Source: Pseudomonadales bacterium (GTDB lineage Bacteria; Pseudomonadota; Gammaproteobacteria; Pseudomonadales; Azotimanducaceae). Taken from it: a stretch of DNA of 41,784 bases. The stretch spans positions 1 to 41,784 of the forward strand of contig JADHNI010000033.1 in NCBI GenBank assembly GCA_016779585.1, given 5' to 3'. Each line of letters opens with the position of its first letter. Positions within the stretch are counted from its first letter, which is position 1. The notes beneath the pieces are model-generated. The model worked only from the letters and a program-made list of their open reading frames with translations. It did no database searches and had not been told where the DNA came from. Made by a program: the position numbers and the translations under genes. This document shows, piece by piece, positions 32,916-41,721 of the stretch.

Positions 32916-34367
32916 TCAGCCTTCGCGGGCAAGTGCCAGGTCAAGTTCCCTCGCCGCTTTCACATCATCAAGACGCTTCACCGGCATGGTATGTGGCGCA
33001 GTACGGACAAGATCAGGATCTGTTTTCGCTTCTTCAAGAATCGCCGCCATCGCAGCAACAAAACCGTCGATCTCCTCCGGGCTTTCGGTTTCCGTTGGTT
33101 CAATCAGCAGGCACTCCGGCACCAGCAGCGGGAAATAAGTTGTCGGGGCATGGTACCCATAGTCGAGCAGTCGTTTGGCGAAATCCATGGCAGTGACACC
33201 ATACTCTTTCGCTTCTTTCGACAGCGTCACGATAAACTCGTGGGTCGCCCTACGCTGGGGATAAGCGAGCGTAAACCCTGCTTTCTCAAGTTCACGAGCC
33301 ATATAATTCGCATTGAGCGTCGCATACTCACCGACGCGATGCATACCTTCCCGGCCTAACAATCTTGCATAGGCATATGCACGCAACAGTATCCCTGCGT
33401 TACCCATGAAGGCAGACAGGCTGCCGATCGTGTCGGGAATGTCTGTTTCAGTAAGCCAGCGATAGTTTCCCGCTGCTTCACCGACTACTGGTGTTGGAAG
33501 AAAAGGAACCAGCCGTTCACCAACACCAACCGGGCCGGCACCGGGACCGCCGCCACCATGCGGTGTCGCGAATGTCTTGTGCAGGTTCATGTGCAGCACG
33601 TCGAAACCCATATCACCCGGTTTTACCTTGCCAAGGATCGCATTCAGGTTGGCCCCATCGTAGTACAGCAGCCCCCCGGCCTCGTGAACCACTTCCGCGA
33701 TCTCTTTGATCTTTCGCTCGAACACACCGACCGTGGACGGGTTTGTCATCATGAGACCAGCCGTCTGCGGACCTACTGCAGCCTTGAGGGCTTCCAGGTC
33801 CACATCACCATCAGGCGTGACTTCAATTTCCCGGACCTTGTAACCACACATCACGGCGGTGGCGGGGTTGGTGCCATGGGCAGCATTGGGCACAAGGATT
33901 TCGCTTCTCGCCATGTCGCCCCGCTTGTCATGATAGGCGCGGATCATCGCTACACCGGCGAACTCTCCCTGCGCCCCTGCCATGGGTGTCAATGAGACCG
34001 CTTTCATACCGGTAACATCTTTAAGGTATTCCTGAAGTTCAAACAGGCAGGCCAGGTATCCCTGGGAATTGCTTTCCGGTGCGAGAGGATGACGTGCCAG
34101 GAACCCTGGGATACTCGCCGCCTTGTGTGCACCCCTTGGGTTGTACTTCATGGTGCAGGATCCCAGCGGGTAGAACTGGCCATCAATGGAAAAGTTCTTT
34201 TTCGACAGGTTCGTAAAGTGTCGCACCACCTGAAGCTCGGAGACTTCCGGCAATCCGGCAGGCTCATTGCGCAGGTGTTCTATCGGCAGACTGGAGGGCG
34301 CTACTGACCGTTTCTCGAATTGTGCGGTGGCGTTACGACCTGGACTTGAGATGTCATAAATTAACAT
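32916..34367 (-). CDS. gcvPB: Glycine dehydrogenase (decarboxylating) subunit 2
   Basis: The C-terminal half of a split glycine-cleavage P-protein, which decarboxylates glycine with PLP and passes aminomethyl to lipoyl-GcvH. ATG 34367 ([20 protein letters not shown]) shares one base with the gcvPA stop; the longer frame has no family-like residues. The length is 483. Key segments are [14 protein letters not shown] near 78-91, [20 protein letters not shown] near 232-251, the PLP lysine in [20 protein letters not shown] near 264, and [20 protein letters not shown] near the end. The PLP lysine lies here and not in GcvPA, as expected. It is the last gene of the glycine cleavage run. Confidence 0.96.
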   Translation of the reverse strand: MLIYDISSPGRNATAQFEKRSVAPSSLPIEHLRNEPAGLPEVSELQVVRHFTNLSKKNFSIDGQFYPLGSCTMKYNPRGAHKAASIPGFLARHPLAPESNSQGYLACLFELQEYLKDVTGMKAVSLTPMAGAQGEFAGVAMIRAYHDKRGDMARSEILVPNAAHGTNPATAVMCGYKVREIEVTPDGDVDLEALKAAVGPQTAGLMMTNPSTVGVFERKIKEIAEVVHEAGGLLYYDGANLNAILGKVKPGDMGFDVLHMNLHKTFATPHGGGGPGAGPVGVGERLVPFLPTPVVGEAAGNYRWLTETDIPDTIGSLSAFMGNAGILLRAYAYARLLGREGMHRVGEYATLNANYMARELEKAGFTLAYPQRRATHEFIVTLSKEAKEYGVTAMDFAKRLLDYGYHAPTTYFPLLVPECLLIEPTETESPEEIDGFVAAMAAILEEAKTDPDLVRTAPHTMPVKRLDDVKAARELDLALAREG

Positions 34368-35722
34368 CAGGCAGTACCTCCCAGGGCCACAGCAAGACAC
34401 TGGGCATAAGCATCCAAATCGCTCGTGGTTTTCGTTTCGGTCACGTTTACAAGAATACAGTTCGTGAGGTCTGCAAATTCGAGACCCAGGTCGTAGCCGC
34501 CGAGGATGCCCTGGGCCGCCATGACTGCCAGGACTTCAGAGGCGGGTCTCGGAGTTTCAAGAACCGCTTCATGAAACACCGGACCGGGGAATCGAACGGA
34601 TACACCTTCAATCTCGCTGACCTGGCTGATCAGTTGCTGCAGGCCTTCATGGGAAGCGAGTGCGACTGACCTCAGACCCTCATCCCCAAGCAGGCTCATG
34701 TAAATCGTTGCCGCCGTGACCAGCAGCCCCTGGTTCGTACAGATATTTGACGTGGCCTTCGCGCGGCGAATGTGTTGTTCGCGCGCCTGCAGCGTGAGTG
34801 CAAATCCATCCAGGCCATCCACGTCCGTGGTTTTGCCGATGATTCGACCCGGCATCTGGCGAACAATCGCCTGTTTGCAGCACATGAACCCGCAGTAGGG
34901 TCCGCCGGAAGCGACAGGTATTCCAAGTGGTTGTGCTTCGCCAACGGCAATGTCAGAGCCGGAGTCGCCCCACTCACCCGGCGGCTTGAGAAGCGCCAGC
35001 GCTGTCGGGTTAACCACACCAATCACAAGCGCACCCTTCTCATGAGCCTCGGTTGTGAGCTTGTCCACGTCTGTCAGACCGCCGAAGTAATTGGGATATG
35101 CCACGGCAACCGCGGCAATATCTTCGAGCGAGTCTCCAGTCTTTACGAGACCCGACCCAGGATCAAAAGGCAGGGTTACCAGTTCCAGACCCTGGTTTCG
35201 GATGATTGCATCGCATGCCCGGATGTATGCCGGGTTAAGGTCACCCGCGACCGCCACCTTGCGCGATTTAACTTTCTTGTTGGCGCGGATCGCCATCAGC
35301 ATGGCTTCCGCCAGGGCTGAAGCGCCATCGTAAACCGAGGCGTTTGCCACATCCATGGCAGTAAGGCGCGTGATCATGGTCTGGAACTCATAGATCAGCT
35401 GCAGTGTGCCCTGGCTGGCTTCTGCCTGGTAAGGCGTATAGGCCGTCATAAACTCACCGCGACCGACGATGTCCCATACGGCAGCCGGGATGTGATGTTC
35501 ATAGGCACCTGCACCAATAAACGAGAGCTGCATGGTGTCCTGCGCAGCACGCTCATTCATCAGACGCATCAGAGCCATTTCGCTGATACCGGACGGAGTA
35601 TTGGTCAGTTCACCGGATCTGAGACTTTCAGGGATTTCGTCGAACAGGGCTTCAATAGAGGTGACGCCAATCGATGCGAGCATCCTGCGCTCATCGGCTT
35701 CAGTGTGCGGAATAAAAGGCAT
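34367..35722 (-). CDS. gcvPA: Glycine dehydrogenase (decarboxylating) subunit 1
   Basis: The N-terminal half of the split P-protein, 451 residues, partner of GcvPB. It opens [20 protein letters not shown], the usual start of this subunit, and contains [20 protein letters not shown] near 69-88, [20 protein letters not shown] near 94-113, [20 protein letters not shown] near 133, and [20 protein letters not shown] near 271. It has the PLP-enzyme fold but no Schiff-base lysine of its own. It lies six bases after gcvH and is coupled to gcvPB. Many well-studied gammaproteobacteria have a single fused GcvP of about 950 residues instead. Confidence 0.96.
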   Translation of the reverse strand: MPFIPHTEADERRMLASIGVTSIEALFDEIPESLRSGELTNTPSGISEMALMRLMNERAAQDTMQLSFIGAGAYEHHIPAAVWDIVGRGEFMTAYTPYQAEASQGTLQLIYEFQTMITRLTAMDVANASVYDGASALAEAMLMAIRANKKVKSRKVAVAGDLNPAYIRACDAIIRNQGLELVTLPFDPGSGLVKTGDSLEDIAAVAVAYPNYFGGLTDVDKLTTEAHEKGALVIGVVNPTALALLKPPGEWGDSGSDIAVGEAQPLGIPVASGGPYCGFMCCKQAIVRQMPGRIIGKTTDVDGLDGFALTLQAREQHIRRAKATSNICTNQGLLVTAATIYMSLLGDEGLRSVALASHEGLQQLISQVSEIEGVSVRFPGPVFHEAVLETPRPASEVLAVMAAQGILGGYDLGLEFADLTNCILVNVTETKTTSDLDAYAQCLAVALGGTA

Positions 35723-35728
35723 GGAGCT

Positions 35729-36118
35729 TTAATGATCCTCTTCGCAAACAGCCTGGTAATCAGCTGCACTGAGCAGGTCATCCAGGGCTGATGGATCATC
35801 TGGTGTAATCTTGAAGAACCAGCCATCAACATAAGGCGACTCGTTCACCAGTTCAGGAGAATCTTCCAGGTTAGAGTTGACCTCGGTCACGGTTCCACTG
35901 ACTGGCGCATAGATATCCGATGCAGCTTTAACTGATTCAACGACAGCCACCTCATCGCCAGCCGAACAGGTGGCATCCACTTCCGGCAACTCAACGAACA
36001 CCACGTCACCCAGCGCGTCCTGAGCGTGATCGGAGATACCGACAACAACCACGCCATCCTCAAGTTTTGCCCACTCGTGGGTCGCAAGATATTTGAGTTC
36101 TTTTGGGAATTCCGCCAT
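35729..36118 (-). CDS. gcvH: Glycine cleavage system H protein
   Basis: A 129-residue lipoyl carrier that shuttles the aminomethyl group between P, T and L proteins. The lipoylated lysine is in [20 protein letters not shown], at about residue 65. The N terminus [20 protein letters not shown] and the C-terminal [16 protein letters not shown] are typical. ATG 36118 is 32 bases after gcvT. It lies between gcvT and gcvPA in an apparent four-gene operon. No L protein (lipoamide dehydrogenase) gene is in the window, as is usual because it is shared. Confidence 0.97.
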   Translation of the reverse strand: MAEFPKELKYLATHEWAKLEDGVVVVGISDHAQDALGDVVFVELPEVDATCSAGDEVAVVESVKAASDIYAPVSGTVTEVNSNLEDSPELVNESPYVDGWFFKITPDDPSALDDLLSAADYQAVCEEDH

Positions 36119-36150
36119 CTGAGTTCTCCGGCTGTTTTCTAAAAGTTCAG

Positions 36151-37230
36151 TTAGTTTGGTTTTTCTTTGTATACCTGTTTTCCGTGGCGCACAAAAGGTG
36201 GCTCCACACAGGTCACTTCATTGTGTTTACCGCGGATTTCAACGGTCATGCTGGAAGAGGTTTCACTCACCCGCGCCAGTGCAATACCCTGTTGCAACGT
36301 GGGCGAAAAAGCACCAGAGGTAATCTCACCCACTTCCTTGCCATTGCTGTAGACCGTGTAATGCGCCCGCAACACGCCTTTGCCCGGAATCACCAGGCCA
36401 ACAAGTTGCCTGTCTGACTGCCGCTTCCGCAAGGCATCAGCGCCGATAAAATCACGCCCCTCCAGGAACACGGTATTTGCCATGTTTGATTCAAACGGGG
36501 TGACCGTCTCATCCATGTCACTGCCATACAGGTTCATTCCAGCCTCAAGGCGAAGCGTATCCCGGGCGCCAAGGCCTATGGGCTTCACATCCGCATCAAG
36601 CAGGCGGTCCCAGAATGCGGGGGCTTCTGCTTCAGGGAGTATTACTTCAACGCCTTTCTCGCCGGTATACCCCGTTCGCGCGATAAACCAGTTTTCCGTC
36701 CAGGTGCCCTGGAACAGTTTCAGTTCTGACATGGCCTTAGCCTGGACATCACTGATCGTGGCCGCGACCTTCTCCAGCGCGTTCGGACCCTGCACCGCAA
36801 GGATCGCCAGGTCGTCCCTTTCCCGAATGGTGCAATCGAAATCTGTCGCTACCTGGTTCATCCAGGAGAGATCTTTCTCTCGAGTGGCGCAGTTCATCAC
36901 CATCAGGTAAGGCTCACCGGTGTCATAGACAATCAGGTCATCCAGCACGCCGCCGTCTTCACGAAGCATGGCTGAATACATCGCCTGGCCAGGGCGGGTC
37001 ATCCGGGAAAAATCATTGGCCAGCAGCCGATCCAGGAATGCGGGTACTTCGCTGCCGTGAAGTTCCACCGTTGTCATGTGCGAGACGTCAAACACTCCGG
37101 CATCAGCACGTACCGCGTGATGCTCCTCGATCTGCGAACCATAGTTAATAGGCATATCCCAGCCGCCAAAATCCACGATCTTGGCACCCAGGACTTCATG
37201 CTTGTCGAACAAAGGGGTTCTGTTACCCAT
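36151..37230 (-). CDS. gcvT: Aminomethyltransferase (glycine cleavage T protein)
   Basis: GcvT transfers the methylene group from GcvH-bound aminomethyl to tetrahydrofolate, releasing ammonia. The ATG at 37230 gives [20 protein letters not shown] and 359 residues, fitting the family; the TTG-initiated extension to 37263 is not needed. Seen motifs: [20 protein letters not shown] near 19-38, [20 protein letters not shown] near 46 (with the catalytic-region Asp after DVSHM), and [20 protein letters not shown] near 183. Only 47 bases separate it from the upstream hydroxylase stop, leaving no room for a glycine riboswitch directly in front. Confidence 0.96.
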   Translation of the reverse strand: MGNRTPLFDKHEVLGAKIVDFGGWDMPINYGSQIEEHHAVRADAGVFDVSHMTTVELHGSEVPAFLDRLLANDFSRMTRPGQAMYSAMLREDGGVLDDLIVYDTGEPYLMVMNCATREKDLSWMNQVATDFDCTIRERDDLAILAVQGPNALEKVAATISDVQAKAMSELKLFQGTWTENWFIARTGYTGEKGVEVILPEAEAPAFWDRLLDADVKPIGLGARDTLRLEAGMNLYGSDMDETVTPFESNMANTVFLEGRDFIGADALRKRQSDRQLVGLVIPGKGVLRAHYTVYSNGKEVGEITSGAFSPTLQQGIALARVSETSSSMTVEIRGKHNEVTCVEPPFVRHGKQVYKEKPN

Positions 37231-37277
37231 GACTCTCAGCGGGTTGCGGGCCTGCAACGGCAAAGCCGCGTATTCTA

Positions 37278-38387
37278 CTAAACTCCACCCGCCGCGACAC
37301 TAATTGCCAGACGCTTTAGTGCCGTATTTTCATGGACGAATCTGAGCCCGAGGCTGCGCACCAACCCGATAGCGGGCTGCTTCGAACCAAAAAGCCGGTA
37401 GAAGCTTTCCATGGCAAGGCCAGCCAGGTGATTTTCACGTCTTCTGGATTGTTCATAACGCTTGAGCAGCTGGATGTCGCCGAGCCTTCGACCTTCCAGT
37501 CTCGCATCACCGAGAACACCAGCCAGCGCCCGGGCGTCAGCGAAGCCAAGGTTTGCACCCTGACCTGCGAGCGGATGAATTGTGTGGGCAGCGTCACCAA
37601 GCAACGCAACGCCATCAGATACATAGCGAAAAACATGCTGCTGCATCAGCGGAAAACTGAATCTCGGACCAATGGACAAGACGTCACCCAGCTGGCGTTC
37701 CGTCGATACTGCCAGTCTGGACTGGAACTCCTCGTCCGGCTCAGAAGTCAGATCAAGGGTCGACGACCATATCACCGCCACTTTATCTGGCTCACCGAGT
37801 GGTAAAAGAGCGACCGGTCCTGATTCATGGAACCATTGCCAGGCGGTTGCCTCATGCGATTTCTCGAACTGTGCTACACAGACAGTAGCCTGATGCTCGT
37901 ACTGGTAATCAAACTTCTTCAGGCCAAGTTTTTCACGTGTTTCAGAGTGGCTGCCGTCGGCAGCAACAACCAGTTCCGCCCCGTATCCCGTGACATCAAC
38001 CGCTGTCCCCCAGTGAACCGGGAGTCCTAGGTCATCAGCTGCGTCAGCAAGGGCTGCCCGCAGCGCGTTCTGGTCAACAATATGACCCAGTTCAGGAAGC
38101 CCGGCCTCCTGTGAACTGAAACTGATGGAACCTGCCCCGTTGCCGTCAAATACTGACATCGTCTGGTAGGGCGTACAGAAAGGTGTACGAAGCCGACCAA
38201 AGACGCCGCAGTGGTCAAGAAACTCTTTTGATTTACGGTTAACCGCGATGACATTGGCAGCAAGTGACTCGGGCGCAGTCGGCCGGCCGCGGCGCTCAAA
38301 CACTTCCACATCCAGCCCCCGGTCTTTGGCAGCCAGAGCGAAACTTAGACCAACAAACCCTGCCCCAGCAACAACAACATCAGCCAT
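37278..38387 (-). CDS. ubiH: UbiH/UbiF/VisC-family FAD-dependent hydroxylase (ubiquinone synthesis)
   Basis: A flavoprotein monooxygenase of 369 residues from ATG 38387 (MADVVVAGAGFVGLSFALAA), predicted to hydroxylate the ubiquinone ring. The Rossmann GxGxxG is at residues 7-12. The second FAD motif is VALLGDAAHTIHPLAGQGAN, near residue 268, followed by LGFADARALAGVL, the UbiH-family signature, and VVAADGSHSETREKLG near 137. It overlaps pepP by eight bases, and pepP-ubiH is conserved synteny (E. coli, Pseudomonas). Those genomes have a second paralogue (ubiI/visC) next to ubiH, absent here, so which ring position it hydroxylates is uncertain. Confidence 0.88.
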   Translation of the reverse strand: MADVVVAGAGFVGLSFALAAKDRGLDVEVFERRGRPTAPESLAANVIAVNRKSKEFLDHCGVFGRLRTPFCTPYQTMSVFDGNGAGSISFSSQEAGLPELGHIVDQNALRAALADAADDLGLPVHWGTAVDVTGYGAELVVAADGSHSETREKLGLKKFDYQYEHQATVCVAQFEKSHEATAWQWFHESGPVALLPLGEPDKVAVIWSSTLDLTSEPDEEFQSRLAVSTERQLGDVLSIGPRFSFPLMQQHVFRYVSDGVALLGDAAHTIHPLAGQGANLGFADARALAGVLGDARLEGRRLGDIQLLKRYEQSRRRENHLAGLAMESFYRLFGSKQPAIGLVRSLGLRFVHENTALKRLAISVAAGGV

Positions 38388-39732
38388 GCGCGACCCTGCC
38401 GTTTTGCATAAGTGACTCGATAGCCTCGATATCTTTCGGGACACCGCTGGTCAGCACTTCGTTCCCGGTTTTGGTCACCAGTACATCATCCTCAATTCGA
38501 ACGCCTATACCCCGATATTTTTTTGGCACTTCAACCATGTCATCAGTGAAATAGAGCCCCGGCTCAATTGTCGTCACCATTCCAGGCTCAAATACGCGCC
38601 ACTCGCCGTTAACCTGGTAGTCGCCCACATCATGTACATCCATACCCAGCCAGTGGCCGGTTCGGCTGGGACAGTATGGCAGGTGCGCCCGCTCAACAAT
38701 CAGCATATCCACATCACCGGCAAGTATGCCAAGTTGCACCAGACCCTCGGTCAGCTTACGCATGGCAGCATCATGGGGATCGTTCCATGTATTGCCGGGC
38801 TTCACCTGATCAATCGCGGCAAGCTGGGCTTCAAGAACAATGTTGTAGACCGCTTCCTGGGTTTTAGTGAACTTGCCATTCACCGGAAATGTTCGGGTCA
38901 GGTCGCACGCATAATTCTGGTATTCACCCCCGGCATCCACCAGCACGAGGTCTCCGTCACGGAGCGGTTCATCATTGTCGAGGTAATGCAGCACACAGGC
39001 ATTGCTGCCACCTCCGACAATTGCGGGATAAGCAGGCCAGCGCGCTCCGCCCATAGCGAACTCATGGTTCAGCTCGGCTTCCACCTCATATTCCATCATG
39101 CCGGGTGTCACCTGCGCCATGATGCGACAATGACCACGGCAGGTAGCTTCCGCTGCAAGGCGCATGAGTTCTATCTCACCGGCACTCTTGTAAAGCCGAA
39201 GTTCATGCAGGAGGTGTTCCAGCTGCACCAGCTCTCCGGGCGGCAGATGGCCGCGCCGGTTAATCTTTCGTGCCCACTCGATCACTTGCGCATCAAATTC
39301 GCTGTCGAGTCCCATGGCGTAGTAGAGCTTTGTCCGACCCTCGATCAGACCTGGCAGGATGTCGTTGATATCTGAAATGGGGAAAGCATCATCCATACCG
39401 AAAAGCTGCCTGGCGCGCTCGGGTCCCGTGATATCACCATGCCACCTGGACACCTCTGCATTTCTTTCACGACAGAACAGGATGGACTCGCCATGCTCCC
39501 TGCCAGGAATCAAAACAAAGACGCCGTCGGGTTCATCGAACCCCGTCAGGTAAAAAAAGTCGGCATCCTGCCGAAAACGGTAACGCTTGTCCCAGTTCAT
39601 GTGCCGCATCGTGCCACCCGGAACAATAGCGATGCTGTCGTCATCCATAAGTGCCGCCAGTTCCTTGCGACGCCGGGCGAACTCGGCGCGGCTGATCTGT
39701 TTTCGTTCGTGCTGGTGTTTTTTCCTGGGCAT
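38380..39732 (-). CDS. pepP: Xaa-Pro aminopeptidase
   Basis: PepP removes N-terminal residues that precede proline; it is a manganese M24B enzyme. At 450 residues it matches the family (E. coli about 441). The N-terminal domain has REFARRRKELAAL-like helices and FFYLTGFDEPDGVFVLIPGR near 60-79. The catalytic pita-bread domain carries the metal ligands in LVDAGGEYQNYACDLTRTFP near 257-276 (two Asp), GHWLGMDVHDVG near 355 (His), TTIEPGLYF near 385 (Glu) and GVRIEDDVLV near 407 (Glu). It lies between ygfB and ubiH, overlapping the latter. Confidence 0.95.
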   Translation of the reverse strand: MPRKKHQHERKQISRAEFARRRKELAALMDDDSIAIVPGGTMRHMNWDKRYRFRQDADFFYLTGFDEPDGVFVLIPGREHGESILFCRERNAEVSRWHGDITGPERARQLFGMDDAFPISDINDILPGLIEGRTKLYYAMGLDSEFDAQVIEWARKINRRGHLPPGELVQLEHLLHELRLYKSAGEIELMRLAAEATCRGHCRIMAQVTPGMMEYEVEAELNHEFAMGGARWPAYPAIVGGGSNACVLHYLDNDEPLRDGDLVLVDAGGEYQNYACDLTRTFPVNGKFTKTQEAVYNIVLEAQLAAIDQVKPGNTWNDPHDAAMRKLTEGLVQLGILAGDVDMLIVERAHLPYCPSRTGHWLGMDVHDVGDYQVNGEWRVFEPGMVTTIEPGLYFTDDMVEVPKKYRGIGVRIEDDVLVTKTGNEVLTSGVPKDIEAIESLMQNGRVAHG

Positions 39733-39733
39733 A

Positions 39734-40279
39734 TCAATGCATGTTGTTGGTCGTTACCATCGAACCGGTTTCCGCGAAGATCAGCAGCGTGCTTACTCGT
39801 ACGAACTCCACAATCTCCATGAGGTCAGCCTCGTTCTCCTCACCCTCCGGCACATCATCGGTCATGGCCGCAATGCTGGCGAGATCCCGCATCGCCTCGT
39901 GCACATCCGATTTCTCATTCACATCCAGCTGCCTGCCCGTTTCGCCAAAACCCGAAAGAAAACCCGAGCACCAGAGACCAACACCGGCTGCGCGTTCGCC
40001 GATTGACGCATCGTCGTCCGGTAGCAGCAGCGTAAAATCAAAATCCGAAAACTCTTCCAGGTTCTCAAGACCCTCGTTGAAAGCCTCTTCGAGCAGATCA
40101 ACCATCTCAGCGGGAAGCTCGTCATCCATCCAGGAGCGATAAACCGAGACTCTGCCGTCTCTTTTGGATTGTTTTTTTACCGCGCAGAGGTAACCCATGA
40201 GCAAACCGTGCAGTTCTGATGGATGTACATCTATCCCGTAGGACGTAAGCTGGTCTTGAAAGTGCTTGAATACTGGCAT
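39734..40279 (-). CDS. ygfB: YgfB/UPF0149 family protein
   Basis: A 181-residue acidic cytoplasmic protein of the UPF0149 (YgfB/YecA) family. Features include HPSELHGLLMGYLCAVKKQS near 19-38 and AAGVGLWCSGFLSGFGETGR near 97-116, both characteristic. In E. coli, Haemophilus and Pseudomonas it lies immediately upstream of pepP and ubiH, as here (one base before pepP). Pseudomonas YgfB has been linked to regulation of a beta-lactamase pathway, but a general biochemical role is not settled. An AGGA ribosome site precedes ATG 40279. It is divergent from the coiled-coil gene and zapA. Confidence 0.93.
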   Translation of the reverse strand: MPVFKHFQDQLTSYGIDVHPSELHGLLMGYLCAVKKQSKRDGRVSVYRSWMDDELPAEMVDLLEEAFNEGLENLEEFSDFDFTLLLPDDDASIGERAAGVGLWCSGFLSGFGETGRQLDVNEKSDVHEAMRDLASIAAMTDDVPEGEENEADLMEIVEFVRVSTLLIFAETGSMVTTNNMH

Positions 40280-40320
40280 GTAGAGTCCTGAAGTGCTCCT
40301 GAATTTTACTCGAACTCAGC

Positions 40321-40350
40321 TTGAACAACAGGATTGATGGGCTATATAGT
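40321..40350 (+). promoter_or_regulatory. Possible sigma-70 promoter for the small coiled-coil protein and zapA
   Basis: TTGAAC at 40321-40326 and TATAGT at 40345-40350 are spaced by 18 bases; the alternative TATATA at 40343-40348 is spaced by 16. Transcription would begin near 40355-40358, which would favour the GTG at 40358 as translation start with almost no leader. Confidence 0.4.
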
Positions 40351-40357
40351 CTTAGCC

Positions 40358-40555
40358 GTGGATATTAGCGCCCTAGAGAAACGCATTGATGAGCTGATCG
40401 CGCTGTGCGACGAGCTTGAACGCAAGCATGCTTCCCTGGAATCTGACCGTGAAAACTGGATGCAGGAACGCACTCGTCTGCTGGAAAAGAACAAAATGGC
40501 AAAAACCAAGATTGAAGCCATGATCATGCGATTGAAATCACTGGAGTCGGAGTAA
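40358..40555 (+). CDS. Small coiled-coil protein (TIGR02449-like) upstream of zapA
   Basis: A short, nearly all-helical protein: ALEKRIDELIALCDELERKH and the rest form one continuous heptad-rich coiled coil with many charged residues. This is the pattern of the TIGR02449 family, whose genes sit just before zapA in gammaproteobacteria and which resemble the division protein ZapB. From GTG 40358 it has 65 residues. An ATG at 40337 with AGGA upstream would give 72, but a promoter-like element overlaps it. It ends three bases before zapA, so the two are co-transcribed. A role with ZapA at the division ring is inferred from this pairing only. Confidence 0.8.
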   Translation: MDISALEKRIDELIALCDELERKHASLESDRENWMQERTRLLEKNKMAKTKIEAMIMRLKSLESE

Positions 40556-40558
40556 CAC

Positions 40559-40894
40559 ATGGCCGATACCAAGACGGTTCGCGTTTCCATCCTCGACAAG
40601 GACTACCAGGTGAGCTGCGAAGCCAGTGAAGTGGCCGCGCTACAGCGATCAGCGAACTTCCTTGACCAGAAGATGCGCGAAATGAAGGACAGCAGCAATG
40701 TGATTGGACTGGACCGCCTGGCGGTGATGGCAGCGCTCAACCTCACGAACGACCTGCTGGCCCAGTCTGATGCGGCCAGTCAGCTTAATTCCAAACAGTC
40801 CGAAATCGAAACCCGACTGCAGAGCCAGTCTGCTGAACTCGAACAGCTTGGCGAAAAGCTGGACTCAGCGCTCGCGAGACTCAAGAAAGGATAA
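40559..40894 (+). CDS. zapA: Cell division protein ZapA
   Basis: ZapA crosslinks FtsZ protofilaments at the division ring. The 111-residue protein has the family N-terminal domain KTVRVSILDKDYQVSCEASE (residues 5-24) and the conserved VIGLDRLAVMAALNLTNDLL near 48-67, followed by a long coiled coil to the end. ATG 40559 is three bases after the small coiled-coil gene. The gene order zapA, 6S RNA, 5-formyl-THF cyclo-ligase on one strand, with ygfB-pepP-ubiH divergent, is the classical gammaproteobacterial arrangement. Confidence 0.96.
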   Translation: MADTKTVRVSILDKDYQVSCEASEVAALQRSANFLDQKMREMKDSSNVIGLDRLAVMAALNLTNDLLAQSDAASQLNSKQSEIETRLQSQSAELEQLGEKLDSALARLKKG

Positions 40895-40947
40895 CGTCTG
40901 GGACCTGTTCAGGGTTCACAGATAATGCCTTCCTGTAGACGTCCGTA

Positions 40948-40953
40948 TATAAT
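40948..40953 (+). promoter_or_regulatory. -10 box of the 6S RNA gene
   Basis: A perfect TATAAT lies at 40948-40953, seven to nine bases before the expected 5-prime end of 6S RNA. No good -35 match is visible 16-18 bases upstream. Confidence 0.65.
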
Positions 40954-40960
40954 CAATGGA

Positions 40961-41139
40961 TGTTCCCTGGGTTGTTTGCCAGTCGATATGTCCTCGACCC
41001 TTTATGCGATACCCAGGAGGTCTTTTTTCATGGGCCATGTGCACGTCCGTTCAGCGGAAAGCCTGAGGCCATAAGGAGACCACCGCCTTGAACCGCTGGG
41101 TTCAAGGGCCTATCCGAACAGCGGCAATTTGGGGAACTT
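40961..41139 (+). ncRNA. ssrS: 6S RNA
   Basis: 6S RNA mimics an open promoter and binds sigma-70 RNA polymerase in stationary phase. Evidence is position (between zapA and the 5-formyl-THF cyclo-ligase gene, where ssrS sits in gammaproteobacteria), length near 180 and structure. The 5-prime GTTCCC (40962-40967) pairs with the 3-prime GGGGAAC (41131-41137) to form the closing stem. The conserved hairpin CCTTGAACC-GCT-GGGTTCAAGG lies at 41085-41107, nearly the same as in E. coli 6S. A TATAAT precedes it. Exact ends are estimates. The transcript probably runs into the downstream gene, as in E. coli ssrS-ygfA. Confidence 0.93.
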
Positions 41140-41145
41140 ATTCTT

Positions 41146-41721
41146 ATGACCGATCTGCGAACCCAATTGCGCACTCGAAGGCAGTTACTGTCTCGCGAGG
41201 ATCGTCAGAAAAAATCTGAAGCCATCGCAGCTCACCTGTCTCGTTACCTGCCGTTCATTCGCTCTGCCAGCCTGGGGATATACCAGTCTCTCGATGAAGA
41301 GGTCGACACCACTCCCTTGATCGATATTGCGATTGAAAACAACAAAGCGATTTATCTGCCCATCGTAAACCAGTCAAGGATTCGAGCAGATGCCTTGCTG
41401 TTTGCACGCTACGTGCCCGGGAAAACCCACATGAAGAAAAATCGGTACGGCATATCGGAACCAGATGTCGGCATCGGCGAATGCAGCCGCGCGACGGAGC
41501 TTCCATTGATCTGCGTACCCATGGTTGGGTTTAACGAACACTGTGATCGCCTAGGGATGGGAGCGGGTTACTATGATCGCGCACTGGGGGCACCGGGTAT
41601 CAGGAAAACCCATCTCGTGGGTCTGGCGTTTGCCTGCCAGCAGGCTGAATTCGAAGCCGCTCCTCACGACGTGCCGATGGATGCAGTCGCGACGGAAGAG
41701 GGGATGTTACGAAGAGATTAA
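41146..41721 (+). CDS. ygfA: 5-formyltetrahydrofolate cyclo-ligase
   Basis: Converts 5-formyl-THF to 5,10-methenyl-THF with ATP, recycling an inhibitory folate. The 191-residue protein has LRTQLRTRRQLLSREDRQKK near 4-23, the substrate region SLGIYQSLDEEVDTTPLI near 42, KNRYGISEPDVG near 98, VPMVGFNEHCDRLGMGAGYY near 124-143 (the GxGxGYYD signature) and PMDAVATEEGML at the end. ATG 41146 is a few bases after the 6S RNA, so processing of one transcript may feed both. Serine/glycine folate chemistry links it to the glycine cleavage genes nearby. It overlaps the convergent gene end by four bases. Confidence 0.95.
   Translation: MTDLRTQLRTRRQLLSREDRQKKSEAIAAHLSRYLPFIRSASLGIYQSLDEEVDTTPLIDIAIENNKAIYLPIVNQSRIRADALLFARYVPGKTHMKKNRYGISEPDVGIGECSRATELPLICVPMVGFNEHCDRLGMGAGYYDRALGAPGIRKTHLVGLAFACQQAEFEAAPHDVPMDAVATEEGMLRRD

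Noticed and set aside
37231-37277. Glycine riboswitch in front of gcvT
   Set aside because: Only 47 bases separate gcvT from the upstream gene, too short for the aptamer, and no conserved glycine-aptamer core is visible.
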